From JASLEW01 sp963732005 (GTDB taxonomy: Bacteria > Acidobacteriota > Thermoanaerobaculia > Multivoradales > UBA5704), in contig CAVSXT010000003.1 in NCBI GenBank assembly GCA_963732005.1, forward strand, positions 186,001-250,000: 64,000 nucleotides of DNA, in the 5' to 3' direction. This document shows positions 16,105-24,181 of this stretch, piece after piece. How positions within the stretch are numbered: the first letter of the stretch is position 1; every line of letters begins with the position of its first letter. The position numbers and the translations under genes were made by a program. Below the pieces are notes generated by a model that did no database searches, was not told where the DNA came from, and worked only from the letters and a program-made list of their open reading frames with translations.

Positions 16105-16935
16105 ATGCAGCAAAGACCCTCTCGACTCCGGGAATGCCTGCTGATCTCGATTTGGGCCGCCAGCTCGTTCCTGCTCGCGTCTGAGATCACCGCCCAACAG
16201 GACGCCGCTCGACCGCAGCCGCCCCCACCCCAGGATATCGGCGCTACGCCAGGTCATCTCCCGAAGGTGCACTACGTAGCGAGCCGGGCACCGGAGATGA
16301 CCTATCCGGTGTGGGTTGACCGCTCGCTAGTCCTCAATGCCGATGGGACGGTCAACACGGCGTTGATCCACCCCCAGGGCGTTAGCGAGATCCAGGCTAT
16401 ACGCGGGCTCCCACGACAGGGCGGATGCACTCCTGTAGGCCCCACCCTTCAGGACATCATCAATCTCCCGCCACGAGACAACCTGGAGGAAGCAACTCAA
16501 TCCTCTCAGCTGGTCATCCTCGGCAAGGTCACGGAGAAGGCCTACGGAGTCATGGTGGGCGAACCAGGTCAACTTCTTCGCATCGAACCCGAGGAGATCC
16601 TCAAGGGTCACCCTCGGGAGGTCCCGGCATACTTCGTGTTCTTTCCGGTCGGCACCTTCAAGCTGGGTGACCTGACGATCTGCAAGACCGACAACCGCTA
16701 CCCCGAACCGCCGGCGGTGGGCGACGAAGTGATCCTCTTTTCGCTCGAGTGGCAACCACTGGATCGACACGAGCCATACCTCGAGATCGAAGACGGCGAA
16801 GGCATCGTAACGATCCACTCTAGCGGCGCGGTGAGCCTGCCGAGGCGCTTCCATGACGAGACGACGCCCTCCGTCTCGCCCGGCAAAGACGACGTCGTGG
16901 CGCGGGTGCGCACCGCAGCCAAGGAGGGCAAGTGA
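16105..16935 (+). CDS. secreted protein of unknown function
   Basis: A 276-residue protein with a signal peptide (residues 1-31, ending near ITAQ-QDA). A Pro/Gln-rich linker is followed by a domain with WVDRSLVLNADGTVN and a strand-rich half that resembles a small beta-barrel (VILGKVTEKAYGVMVGEPGQLLRIEPEEILKG). Two cysteines are present in the mature part, one in GGCTP and one in TICKTD. The ATG at 16105 follows AAGGAGG. A protease-like secreted protein begins one base after its stop, so the pair is an operon. Codon usage is less GC-biased than in neighbours, which hints at transfer. I do not recognise the family. Confidence 0.7.
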   Translation: MQQRPSRLRECLLISIWAASSFLLASEITAQQDAARPQPPPPQDIGATPGHLPKVHYVASRAPEMTYPVWVDRSLVLNADGTVNTALIHPQGVSEIQAIRGLPRQGGCTPVGPTLQDIINLPPRDNLEEATQSSQLVILGKVTEKAYGVMVGEPGQLLRIEPEEILKGHPREVPAYFVFFPVGTFKLGDLTICKTDNRYPEPPAVGDEVILFSLEWQPLDRHEPYLEIEDGEGIVTIHSSGAVSLPRRFHDETTPSVSPGKDDVVARVRTAAKEGK

Positions 16936-16936
16936 C

Positions 16937-17929
16937 ATGCCCTCCGCGGCGATCCTCCTGATGGCCCTTGCCGCCTCGAATCAGCTTCCCATGGAGCAGC
17001 CCGACAGGGCAGGGGAGGTGGTGATTGAAGCGACCTCTTGTGTTGGCGCGCTTTCGGGCAACCCTCTCTATAGCCCGCCAGCTTGGCAGCTGGTGCCGGA
17101 CAGCAATTTCCCGCCGGGAGTGGTCGGACCGGCAATGGAAGGCTGGGATAATTCGGGTTGTAACACCAACGGGTCGGCCTTTCCTCAGTTCACCTCGACT
17201 CCGACGGCAGGTTCCAAGCCGGTGCCGCTGCACTACGTCAACGGGTTGAACCAGAGCAACGTCCACTCGTGCGGCCAGACCAACGCCGGCGGAATCACCC
17301 TCTACTCCGAAGCGAAGATGCCCAACGGCACCACCACGAGCTGCGGTTCGATCGCCATCCAGATCCAGAACCTCGAACATGAGCTGGGGCACCAGTTGGA
17401 CCTGGCCGATAGCAAATGCCCAGGTTACATCATGTCTCCGGTCGCATTCCCGCCGCAGACGGGACCGATTCCACCGCAGCCGAATACGCGGTCGATCCAG
17501 CCGGCCGAGTGTTCCGAAGCGAACCAGTTCAATATCACGCCCGCCGAGCAGCCGCCGCCACTTCCGCCAAGTGTTTGCCCGCCGGACTGCCCATGCCCAG
17601 CAACTTGCCAGAGCGGTTGCAACGCGAACGGCGTATGTCTGGATAATCCCTGTTTGACGGATCCCTCATTGGACGAATGCGGCGGCGGCGAGTGCGGTCC
17701 CGAATGCGGCGGTGGACCCATTGGCGGCGGTGGCAGCGGCGATTGCGGACCAGACGATCCCTGCGACGATGGCGGCGGCATCATCATCGTGCCGCCACCG
17801 TCCCCGCCGCCTCCGCGACCTGGAGCGGCACTGACGCTTCGGGGGCTCGTCGTCGGCCAGCTGGCGGCTCGAGCGTGCAGCCAGCGGCCGCTGGCGCACT
17901 TTGTCGCGCGCGTCAGAGAAGGGGCGTAG
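16937..17929 (+). CDS. metzincin-like zinc metalloprotease with Cys/Gly-rich tail
   Basis: A 330-residue protein. The ATG at 16937 follows GGAGGG, and a weak signal peptide precedes QLPMEQ. The zinc-binding motif HELGHQLDLAD (residues 148-158) is the metzincin HExxHxxxxxD pattern, with Met-turn YIM at 164-166. The usual Gly at position seven is Asp. The upstream 140 residues are Asn/Ser/Gly-rich with paired cysteines. The tail (about 215-300) is a Cys/Gly/Pro-rich low-complexity region (CPPDCPCPATCQSGC...). It is probably an extracellular protease. The upstream secreted gene, one base before it, may be its partner, substrate or inhibitor. Confidence 0.7.
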   Translation: MPSAAILLMALAASNQLPMEQPDRAGEVVIEATSCVGALSGNPLYSPPAWQLVPDSNFPPGVVGPAMEGWDNSGCNTNGSAFPQFTSTPTAGSKPVPLHYVNGLNQSNVHSCGQTNAGGITLYSEAKMPNGTTTSCGSIAIQIQNLEHELGHQLDLADSKCPGYIMSPVAFPPQTGPIPPQPNTRSIQPAECSEANQFNITPAEQPPPLPPSVCPPDCPCPATCQSGCNANGVCLDNPCLTDPSLDECGGGECGPECGGGPIGGGGSGDCGPDDPCDDGGGIIIVPPPSPPPPRPGAALTLRGLVVGQLAARACSQRPLAHFVARVREGA

Positions 17930-18090
17930 CCCACCAACCGGCTGGCGTGGCTTCGGGCCGTTCAGTCAGCGAGCCGCGCCGCCGGGTTCGACAGCGCCAG
18001 GTTGGGCAGATGGAAACGCCCGCCGGCCAGACGCGTGGGACGAGGCGTCCCGGTCCCGCGCCCCGGTCCCTCTTGGCTGGCGCCTTCGTT

Positions 18091-18393
18091 CTACCCGGGC
18101 AGCTTGGCCGCGAGGATGTCGACCTTCTCGATGGACGGGGGCTGAGCGAGGAGCTCTGCCGCGCTCGCCATCAGCGCCGCGGCGACGCGCCCGGCGAGAT
18201 GGGCCTGGCGGCCCGCGTCGTCGGCGAAGGTGTCGAAGATGCCGAAGGTCGAGGGGCCGAGCTGAGTCGCATACCAAGTGACCGTCCCCGGCTCTTCTTC
18301 GACGATCGCCAGACCGCCGCGAAGGAAGTTGGCGACGTCCTGCTCCTTCCCGGGTTTCGCTTCCAAGCGGACCAGCAGTCCCACCTTGACCAT
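18091..18393 (-). CDS. antibiotic biosynthesis monooxygenase (ABM) domain protein
   Basis: A 100-residue protein. MVKVGLLVRLEAKPGKEQ is the first strand and the polar turn of the ABM ferredoxin-like fold, and GTVTWYATQLGPSTFGIFDTF the central strands. These small dimeric proteins act as heme-degrading or quinol-type monooxygenases, or as stress proteins. The start at 18391-18393 follows AGGGAGG. No heme-binding Asn or other catalytic signature is obvious, so activity is uncertain. Confidence 0.8.
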   Translation of the reverse strand: MVKVGLLVRLEAKPGKEQDVANFLRGGLAIVEEEPGTVTWYATQLGPSTFGIFDTFADDAGRQAHLAGRVAAALMASAAELLAQPPSIEKVDILAAKLPG

Positions 18394-18487
18394 GAGTTCC
18401 TCCCTGTGTCGAGCCCGGTTCGAGATCCGGCGCGGATAGGCGCCGCCACACCCGCGGCAGGCCGCCGCGGCCCGAGGCCCGAGGCTA

Positions 18488-19897
18488 TCACCTCTGGGGG
18501 GCGTGGACGGGGGCGCCAGCGGCGACGTAGCCCAGCGCCGCCAGCGCCGCCGTCGCTTCGTCGCCGGGAGCGGCGGCCGGCCCGAGGCGACTCGGTGCGG
18601 CCGCCAGCTGTGCTGCCCGCCGCTGCTCGAGGTAGGCGACGACGTCCGCATGGCCGGCCGATACGTCCCGTGTCTCGCCGGGATCGCGGGCGAGATCGAA
18701 GAGGTGGGTGCGGATCAGCTTCCAGCGCCGGCTGCGGATGGCCGCCACTCCCCCGCCATCGAGGTTGCTCACCGCCAGCCGTTCCGGCTCGGGTCGGCGC
18801 AGCGCCAGGGGTGTCAGGTCGAGGCCCTCGAAGCCGCCGGGCGACGGCACGCCCAGCACCGCCAGCACGGTCGGCGCGACGTCGATGCCGCGCACCTGCT
18901 CCGGCACGGTCTCGCCGCCGTGCGCACCGCCCGGATACTTGATCAGCAGCGGCACGCGCAGCAGCTCGTCGTAGAGGGTGTGCGAGTGCCATCCCACCCG
19001 GCCGTGCTCGCCGAACTCCTCGCCGTGATCGGAGGTGAAGACGATCGCGGTCGAGTCGTACAGGCCATGCTGCCGGAGAAACGCGACCAGGCCGCCGAAA
19101 TCGTCATCCATGGCGCGGATCTGGGCGTCATAGGTGGCCACCACGTGCCGCAGGTCGGCGGCGTCCAGACGCAGGAAGCCTTCGTTGACCCCGTCGAGCA
19201 CTTCCAGCGGCGTTTGATCGGCCGGCAGGCGTCCGTGATAGCTCGCGCCTTCGATCATCGCCAGGTGCTGCCGGTCCGGAGTGTAGGGATGATGCACCTG
19301 GTAGGTGTGGAGAAAAAGGAAAAAGGGTGCGCCGGGGTGCCGCTGCAGCCAGAGGACCGCGGGCGCCACCTGGTTTGCCAGGCTCGCGGTACCGGGGCCG
19401 ACCTTGGCGGATCGGTAGCGCTCGAAGCCCCGCCCGAGCCCGAACTCCGGCGCGATCTGGCCGCCCTCGTTGAACGAGAGCGTGCGGAAGCCATGAGCGA
19501 GCAGGACCTGGGCCAGCGTCGCCACCCCGGGAGCCAGCGCGGTGCCGCGCTTGTATGACGCGCCGTGCTGCGGCGGCAGCAGCGAGGTCAGCATCGAGGC
19601 GTGGGACGCCAGCGTCGAGGGCGCCTGGGCGATGGCCGCGGAGAAGAGCACCGCGTCGTGGCGAAAGCGATCCAGCTGGGGAGTGGTGGGGAAGCGGTAG
19701 CCGTAGCAACCGAGGTGATCGGCGCGTAGCGTGTCGATCGAGATCAGGATGCAGCCGCGCGCAGCGGGCGCGGCCGGCGGCATGGGCAAGCCGCCGGCAA
19801 GCAGGCTCGCCACGCCGCCGGCAAGCAGAGCGAGACCGGCAAGGACGGCGCTCGCAGCGCTCCACCGGGCGGAGGACCTGCCGGTCAGTTCAGCCAC
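18488..19897 (-). CDS. membrane-anchored sulfatase-fold protein (alkaline phosphatase superfamily)
   Basis: A 469-residue protein. GTG at 19895-19897 overlaps the rhomboid-like stop by 13 bases, giving translational coupling. A membrane anchor (about residues 15-36) is followed by the alkaline phosphatase/sulfatase fold. ISIDTLRADHLGCYGY provides the first metal Asp, APSTLASHASMLTSL the nucleophile region, and TSDHGEEFGEHG the second metal site. The nucleophile position is Ser/Thr instead of the Cys/Ser formylglycine signature CxPxR. It is therefore probably a phosphoesterase or phosphoethanolamine-type transferase, not a sulfatase. It is the last gene of the ABC-rhomboid operon. Confidence 0.85.
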   Translation of the reverse strand: MAELTGRSSARWSAASAVLAGLALLAGGVASLLAGGLPMPPAAPAARGCILISIDTLRADHLGCYGYRFPTTPQLDRFRHDAVLFSAAIAQAPSTLASHASMLTSLLPPQHGASYKRGTALAPGVATLAQVLLAHGFRTLSFNEGGQIAPEFGLGRGFERYRSAKVGPGTASLANQVAPAVLWLQRHPGAPFFLFLHTYQVHHPYTPDRQHLAMIEGASYHGRLPADQTPLEVLDGVNEGFLRLDAADLRHVVATYDAQIRAMDDDFGGLVAFLRQHGLYDSTAIVFTSDHGEEFGEHGRVGWHSHTLYDELLRVPLLIKYPGGAHGGETVPEQVRGIDVAPTVLAVLGVPSPGGFEGLDLTPLALRRPEPERLAVSNLDGGGVAAIRSRRWKLIRTHLFDLARDPGETRDVSAGHADVVAYLEQRRAAQLAAAPSRLGPAAAPGDEATAALAALGYVAAGAPVHAPQR

Positions 19898-20685
19898 GGC
19901 CCGCGGGCGCCGTCACCCTGCCCCTTGATCACCCGCAGACCGCGCCGGCGCTTGGCGCGGTCGAGCTTGCGCTGCAGCCACCAGCGCTCGGCGCGGAGAC
20001 GGGTCTGGCGCAGGCCGCGGCCGAAGCCGCCATCGCGGACGTAGAGATAGGCCAGGCCCACCGCGGCGCAGATGCCGAGCAAGCCCCCCAGGTCGTGGGT
20101 GGCCAGGAAACCGATGAACGCGAACAGAATCTCGAGCGCCAGGAAGTAGCGCGCCTCGATCGGCAGCACGAAGAACAGCATGATGGTGGCACGGCGGTTG
20201 GCGGTGGCGTAGGCGGCGACCAGGATGGCGAGCAGCACCCGCTGGCCCTGCAGCAGCGAGAAGTAGGCAGGCAGCGGCAGCAGGTTCTCGCGGCCCTCCT
20301 GCAGCCCCTGCACCAGCAGGGCGACGGCGCCGGCCAGCGCCGCGGTGATCAGCAGCAGCCGCCAGAAATGCTTCCGCCCCAAGCCGGCGTAGACGTCGCG
20401 GCCGAACATGAAGAGGATCAGCAGCTCGATGAGGAACCAGAAGTTGGGGCTGCCGTAGCCGACGAACGGGTAGGTGAGCAGCTGCCAGACGAAGCCCAGG
20501 CGCCAGGCGAGCGGCGTCAGGCGAAGCAGCTCCGGCACGATCCGGGTGGCGTCGAAGAACTGCAAGGTGAAGGTGACGAAGAGCGTGACGAGGATGATCA
20601 GCAGATCGCGCGGCGGCGCGCCCCAGGGGCCACCCAGCCCTCCCAGGGCGACGCGCCGGCCGTAGACGGGGTCTCTGGGGTTCAT
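19885..20685 (-). CDS. rhomboid-like membrane protein lacking the catalytic serine motif
   Basis: A 266-residue integral membrane protein with six or so hydrophobic helices, resembling the rhomboid fold. RDLLIILVTLFVTFTL opens the first helix, LTYPFVGYGSPNFWFLIELLILFMFG matches the second and third, and a late helix holds THDLGGLLG with a His in the HxxxGG position. No GxSG motif is seen; the stretch where the Ser should be reads LLQGQRVL. It is probably an inactive iRhom-like protein. The basic C-terminus (KRRRGLRVIKGQG) is cytoplasmic. It sits 15 bases after the ABC permease and overlaps the sulfatase-fold gene. Confidence 0.7.
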   Translation of the reverse strand: MNPRDPVYGRRVALGGLGGPWGAPPRDLLIILVTLFVTFTLQFFDATRIVPELLRLTPLAWRLGFVWQLLTYPFVGYGSPNFWFLIELLILFMFGRDVYAGLGRKHFWRLLLITAALAGAVALLVQGLQEGRENLLPLPAYFSLLQGQRVLLAILVAAYATANRRATIMLFFVLPIEARYFLALEILFAFIGFLATHDLGGLLGICAAVGLAYLYVRDGGFGRGLRQTRLRAERWWLQRKLDRAKRRRGLRVIKGQGDGARGPWLN

Positions 20686-20700
20686 CGCCGGAGCTCGATC

Positions 20701-22137
20701 TCAGGCATGGCGCACCCAGCGCCAGATCTCCTGCAGGGTCGGCTTCTTGCCGTACATCAGGATGCCGACCCGGTAGACGCGGGCGCAGATCCAGATCATG
20801 ACGGCGATGGCCGCCGCACACAGTCCGTAAGCCGCCAGCAGCTGCCAGAGTGGTGGCATCCGGGTGGCGATGCGCAGCATCATCACCAGCGGCGTGAGTG
20901 GCGGCACCAGCGACAGCCCGATGGACAGGGCGGAGTCCGGATCGTTGATGATCTGCACCATGAAGACCGCCGGCGCGACGACGAAGATCGCCGGCAGGCC
21001 GGCCAGCTGCTGCGCCTCCTGCAGGCTGTTGAAGGCGGCGCCGAGCATGGCGTAGAAAGTCGCGAACAGGAAGAAGCCGCAGAGGAAGAGCAGGAAGAAG
21101 TTCAGCCACAGCGCCGGATGCAGCACCGGCAGCGCCAGCTCCGGCGGCATCGCCACCAGCGCCGCCAGTAGCCCGGGAGCGGTCAGCACCGCCAGGGCCG
21201 CGGCCCAGATCGCCATCTGCGTCAGCGCCACCAGGCAGATGCCGCCGAGCTTGCCGAGCATCAGCTCGGTCGGCTTGACCGCCGCCGAGAGCACCTCGAT
21301 GATGCGGGAGCCCTTCTCCTCGAGCACTCCCTGCATCACCTGATTGCCGTAGATCAGGATGCCCATGTAGAGCATGAAGAACAGCACGAAGGCCAGGAAG
21401 AAGCCGGCGGCGCCGCCTTCGGCCCGGCTGCCGGTGGCGGAGATGCGCACCGTCTGCACCGCGAGCGGGTGGACCAGCGCGTCGATCTTCGCCGCGTCCA
21501 GGCCGGCCTGGCGCAGCCGCCAGCGGCCCACCACCTCGGAGACCCGGCGCTCGAGCGCCTCCTGCGTGATCACGTTCGACAGGCTCTCGGCGTGGTACTC
21601 GAAGCGGTTGGCGGCGAGGCCGTCGCGATCGAGCCGGATCCAGGCGCCGATCTCGCGCCGCTGCGCCATGGCGTCGAGCTCTCGGTGCCCGGCGGCGGTA
21701 GTGCCCGGTTCCTGCACCAACAGGCGCACGATGAAATGGACGTGGCCCGCACCGCCCCGCCGGCCCCCGCCGTCCGCGCCGCCTGTCCTGGCGGCTGGCT
21801 CGCCGCCGGTCATCTTGGCGCCCGGCTGGCCGCCGGTCATTCTGGCGTCCGGCCGGCCGCCGGTGTTCATGGCGCCCGGCTGACCGCCGGTCTTGGTGGC
21901 GGCAGCGGGCTCGCCGGCCTCGAGCGCGGCCTTTAGCTCGCGGCCGAGGCCGGTGCCGGTCGCGTCCACGATCGCCAGCCGCTGCTCGGTGCTGGTCTTC
22001 GACATCAGCAGCGACGGCCCCAGGACCAGCGCGCCGATGAACGCCGGGACGGCGACGGTGGCGATCCAGAAGCCCTTGGTGCGAATGCGCGCCAGGTACT
22101 CGCGCTTGCCGATGATCATGGCGTAGTCAAGCCGCAT
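20701..22137 (-). CDS. ABC-2 family transporter permease (NatB-like)
   Basis: A 478-residue permease. One helix at the N-terminus (about residues 22-45) precedes a large periplasmic domain (to about 250) and five or six membrane segments. The later segments have the ABC-2 pattern of YGNQVMQGVLEEKGSRIIEVLSAAVKPTELMLGKL, the conserved cytoplasmic loop of the NatB-type Na+ or drug exporters. The periplasmic domain holds a nine-residue tandem repeat. It overlaps the ATPase stop by 11 bases. The substrate is unknown. Confidence 0.9.
   Translation of the reverse strand: MRLDYAMIIGKREYLARIRTKGFWIATVAVPAFIGALVLGPSLLMSKTSTEQRLAIVDATGTGLGRELKAALEAGEPAAATKTGGQPGAMNTGGRPDARMTGGQPGAKMTGGEPAARTGGADGGGRRGGAGHVHFIVRLLVQEPGTTAAGHRELDAMAQRREIGAWIRLDRDGLAANRFEYHAESLSNVITQEALERRVSEVVGRWRLRQAGLDAAKIDALVHPLAVQTVRISATGSRAEGGAAGFFLAFVLFFMLYMGILIYGNQVMQGVLEEKGSRIIEVLSAAVKPTELMLGKLGGICLVALTQMAIWAAALAVLTAPGLLAALVAMPPELALPVLHPALWLNFFLLFLCGFFLFATFYAMLGAAFNSLQEAQQLAGLPAIFVVAPAVFMVQIINDPDSALSIGLSLVPPLTPLVMMLRIATRMPPLWQLLAAYGLCAAAIAVMIWICARVYRVGILMYGKKPTLQEIWRWVRHA
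21789..21896 (-). repeat. 27-bp tandem repeat in the permease ectodomain
   Basis: About four copies of a 27-base unit encode nine residues each (TGGQPGAMN, TGGRPDARM, TGGQPGAKM and TGGEPAAR variants). The unit is a multiple of three, so the copy number can vary without a frameshift. The repeats lie in the extracytoplasmic domain of the ABC permease. Confidence 0.85.
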
Positions 22138-23038
22138 CGCCCACCGCCTTGATGAAGATGTCCTCGAGATCTGGCTCCTCGCTGCGGAACTCGCTCACCT
22201 CGAGGAACTCGACCAGGCGGCGCAGCACCTCGGGGCCCGAGGCGCCGGCTCCCAGTAGCAGCCGCGCTCCGCCATCCCGCGGCAGCGCGGCCTCGATGCC
22301 GGGCAGGGCTTTCACCCGCTCGAGGTCGGCGGGCGCGATCGGCGCCACCAGCCGGTAGGCGTTGCCGCTCGCCTGGCGCTTGATCTCCTTGAGCTCGCCG
22401 TCCAGCACCAGGCGGCCGCGGGAGATCAGGCCGATGTGGTCGCACAGCTTCTCGGCCTGCGCCATGCCGTGGGTCGAGAAAAGGATCGTCCTGCCCAGCC
22501 GGCGGTACTCGAGCAGCAGGTCCTTGAACAGGCCCTGGTTGATCGGGTCGAGCCCCGAGAACGGCTCGTCGAGGATCAGGATCTCGGGCTGATGCAGCAC
22601 GGTGCCGATGAGCTGCACTTTCTGCTGCATCCCCTTCGACAGCTCTTCGATCTTCTTCTGGCCCCAATCGGCGAGGTCGACCCGCGCCAGCCACTCCTCG
22701 ACGGCGGGCAACGCCTGCCGGCGCTTCATGCCGTGGATCTCCGCCAGGAAGAGCAGCTGGTCGATCACCGTCATCTTGCGGTAGAGGCCGCGCTCCTCCG
22801 GCAGGTAGCCGATGCGGCGCAGGTCGGCGGGCCGGCGAGGCCGCCCGAACAGCAGCACCTCGCCCGCGTCGGGGGCGAGGATGTCCATGATCATGCGCAG
22901 GGTGGTGGTCTTGCCCGCGCCATTGGGCCCGAGCAGGCCGAAGATCACGCCCGCCGGCACCGCCAGCGACAGCCGGGCGACGGCCACGAAGGCGCCATAG
23001 CGCTTCTCCACGTTGCGCAGCTCGAGGCTGGCGGTCAT
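22127..23038 (-). CDS. ABC transporter ATP-binding protein (NatA-like)
   Basis: A 303-residue ATPase. Walker A is GPNGAGKTT (about residues 41-49), the signature is LSKGMQQKVQL, and Walker B is ILILDEPFSGLD followed by an H-loop STHG. The C-terminal 70 residues form the domain seen in NatA/DUF4162 proteins. The ATG at 23036-23038 follows GAGGAGG; upstream in-frame starts have no ribosome-binding site. It pairs with the permease that overlaps its stop, forming an exporter whose operon also contains a rhomboid-like and a sulfatase-fold protein. Confidence 0.95.
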   Translation of the reverse strand: MTASLELRNVEKRYGAFVAVARLSLAVPAGVIFGLLGPNGAGKTTTLRMIMDILAPDAGEVLLFGRPRRPADLRRIGYLPEERGLYRKMTVIDQLLFLAEIHGMKRRQALPAVEEWLARVDLADWGQKKIEELSKGMQQKVQLIGTVLHQPEILILDEPFSGLDPINQGLFKDLLLEYRRLGRTILFSTHGMAQAEKLCDHIGLISRGRLVLDGELKEIKRQASGNAYRLVAPIAPADLERVKALPGIEAALPRDGGARLLLGAGASGPEVLRRLVEFLEVSEFRSEEPDLEDIFIKAVGDAA

Positions 23039-23213
23039 CGCTTCCTCCTCGGCACTCGTCCGCCACAGCTTACCAGGGCGCCTTCCCAGGGCGCCCTCTG
23101 TCATACTGGCGCAACTTTTTCCAGGGTGCCGGCGTATGGGTGGTGAGACGCTGGCCAAGACTGCCTACCCGCAGGCCTGGAATCTCGACGGCTACTAAAC
23201 CAGGAGGACTGTC

Positions 23214-23996
23214 ATGATCTCTCGCAAGACCCTCGCATTCGTGCTGCTCGGCGGCCTGGCCGCGGCGGCGCTCGCCGCCCAGACCGCCGACGAGCTGGTC
23301 GAGAAGGCAATCCAGGCCAAGGGCGGCCGGGAGCGGATCAAGGCGGTGAAGACGATCCGTTTCACCGCCAAGATGAACATGGGCCAGGGGATGGAAGCCC
23401 CCGTGGTCATGGAGCTGGTGCCGCCCGAGCACAAGCTGCGGATGGAGTTCACCCTGCAGGGTATGACCGGCATCCAGGCCTATGACGGCACCAACGGCTG
23501 GCAGATCATGCCGTTCATGGGCAAGACCGATCCCGAGGCCCTGAGCGGCGACGACCTCAAGGAGGCCAAGGAGAACGCCGACCTGCTGGAGGGGCCGCTG
23601 TTCAATTACAAAGACAAGGGCAACAAGGTCGAGTACCTGGGCAAGGGCGACCTCGAGGGGACGCCGGTACAGAAGCTCAAGCTGACCGAGAAGGACGGCG
23701 ACGTCACCACCATCTACCTCGACGCCGACAGCTTCCTCGAGCTCAAGGACGAGACCACGCGCAGCGTCCGCGGCAAGGCGACCGACATGGAGACCACCTT
23801 CGGCAACTACAAGCAGGTCGAGGGGCTGACCCTGGCGTACACCATCGAGACCAAGATCAAGGGTGCGCCCGCGCCGCAGCTGATCACCCTCGACAAGGTC
23901 GAATTGAACCCCGCCATCGCGTCCGGCCGCTTCGACATGCCGAAGGTCGAGAAGAAGCAGGAGGCGTCCAAGGACGCCGCACCGCCCAAGCCCTGA
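23214..23996 (+). CDS. LolA-like outer-membrane lipoprotein-sorting-fold protein
   Basis: A 260-residue exported protein with signal peptide (residues 1-21, ending ALAA-QT). TADELVEKAIQAKGGRERIKAVKTIRFTAKM is the N-terminal helix and first strand typical of LolA/LolB-like proteins. The fold continues with YDGTNGWQIMPF and TTFGNYKQVEGLTLAYTIETK. Such proteins bind lipids or lipoproteins in the periplasm; a true LolA role is inferred, not shown. The C-terminal tail is Lys/Pro/Ala-rich. The ATG follows AGGAGG. The gene is divergent from the ABC operon and precedes the propeller protein by 185 bases. Confidence 0.8.
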   Translation: MISRKTLAFVLLGGLAAAALAAQTADELVEKAIQAKGGRERIKAVKTIRFTAKMNMGQGMEAPVVMELVPPEHKLRMEFTLQGMTGIQAYDGTNGWQIMPFMGKTDPEALSGDDLKEAKENADLLEGPLFNYKDKGNKVEYLGKGDLEGTPVQKLKLTEKDGDVTTIYLDADSFLELKDETTRSVRGKATDMETTFGNYKQVEGLTLAYTIETKIKGAPAPQLITLDKVELNPAIASGRFDMPKVEKKQEASKDAAPPKP

Positions 23997-24181
23997 CCCT
24001 GGCGCGGCCCCGGCCCCGATGCCCACGCGCCGGGCCGGCCGGGATGCCGCCACAGCTGCGCATGTCGCCGAGGTTTCCGATCGTGGACGGGTGGTCGCGC
24101 GCCGGTGCGCCGGTGGTCGCCGGCGGGCGGCGTCGCCCTGCCGTGGCCCTTGCCGCGGCTCGTTCGAAGGAGGGGTCCGAG

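Noticed and set aside
18488..19897. True formylglycine sulfatase
   Set aside because: No CxPxR or SxPxR nucleophile signature is present; the position is Ser/Thr in APSTLASHAS.
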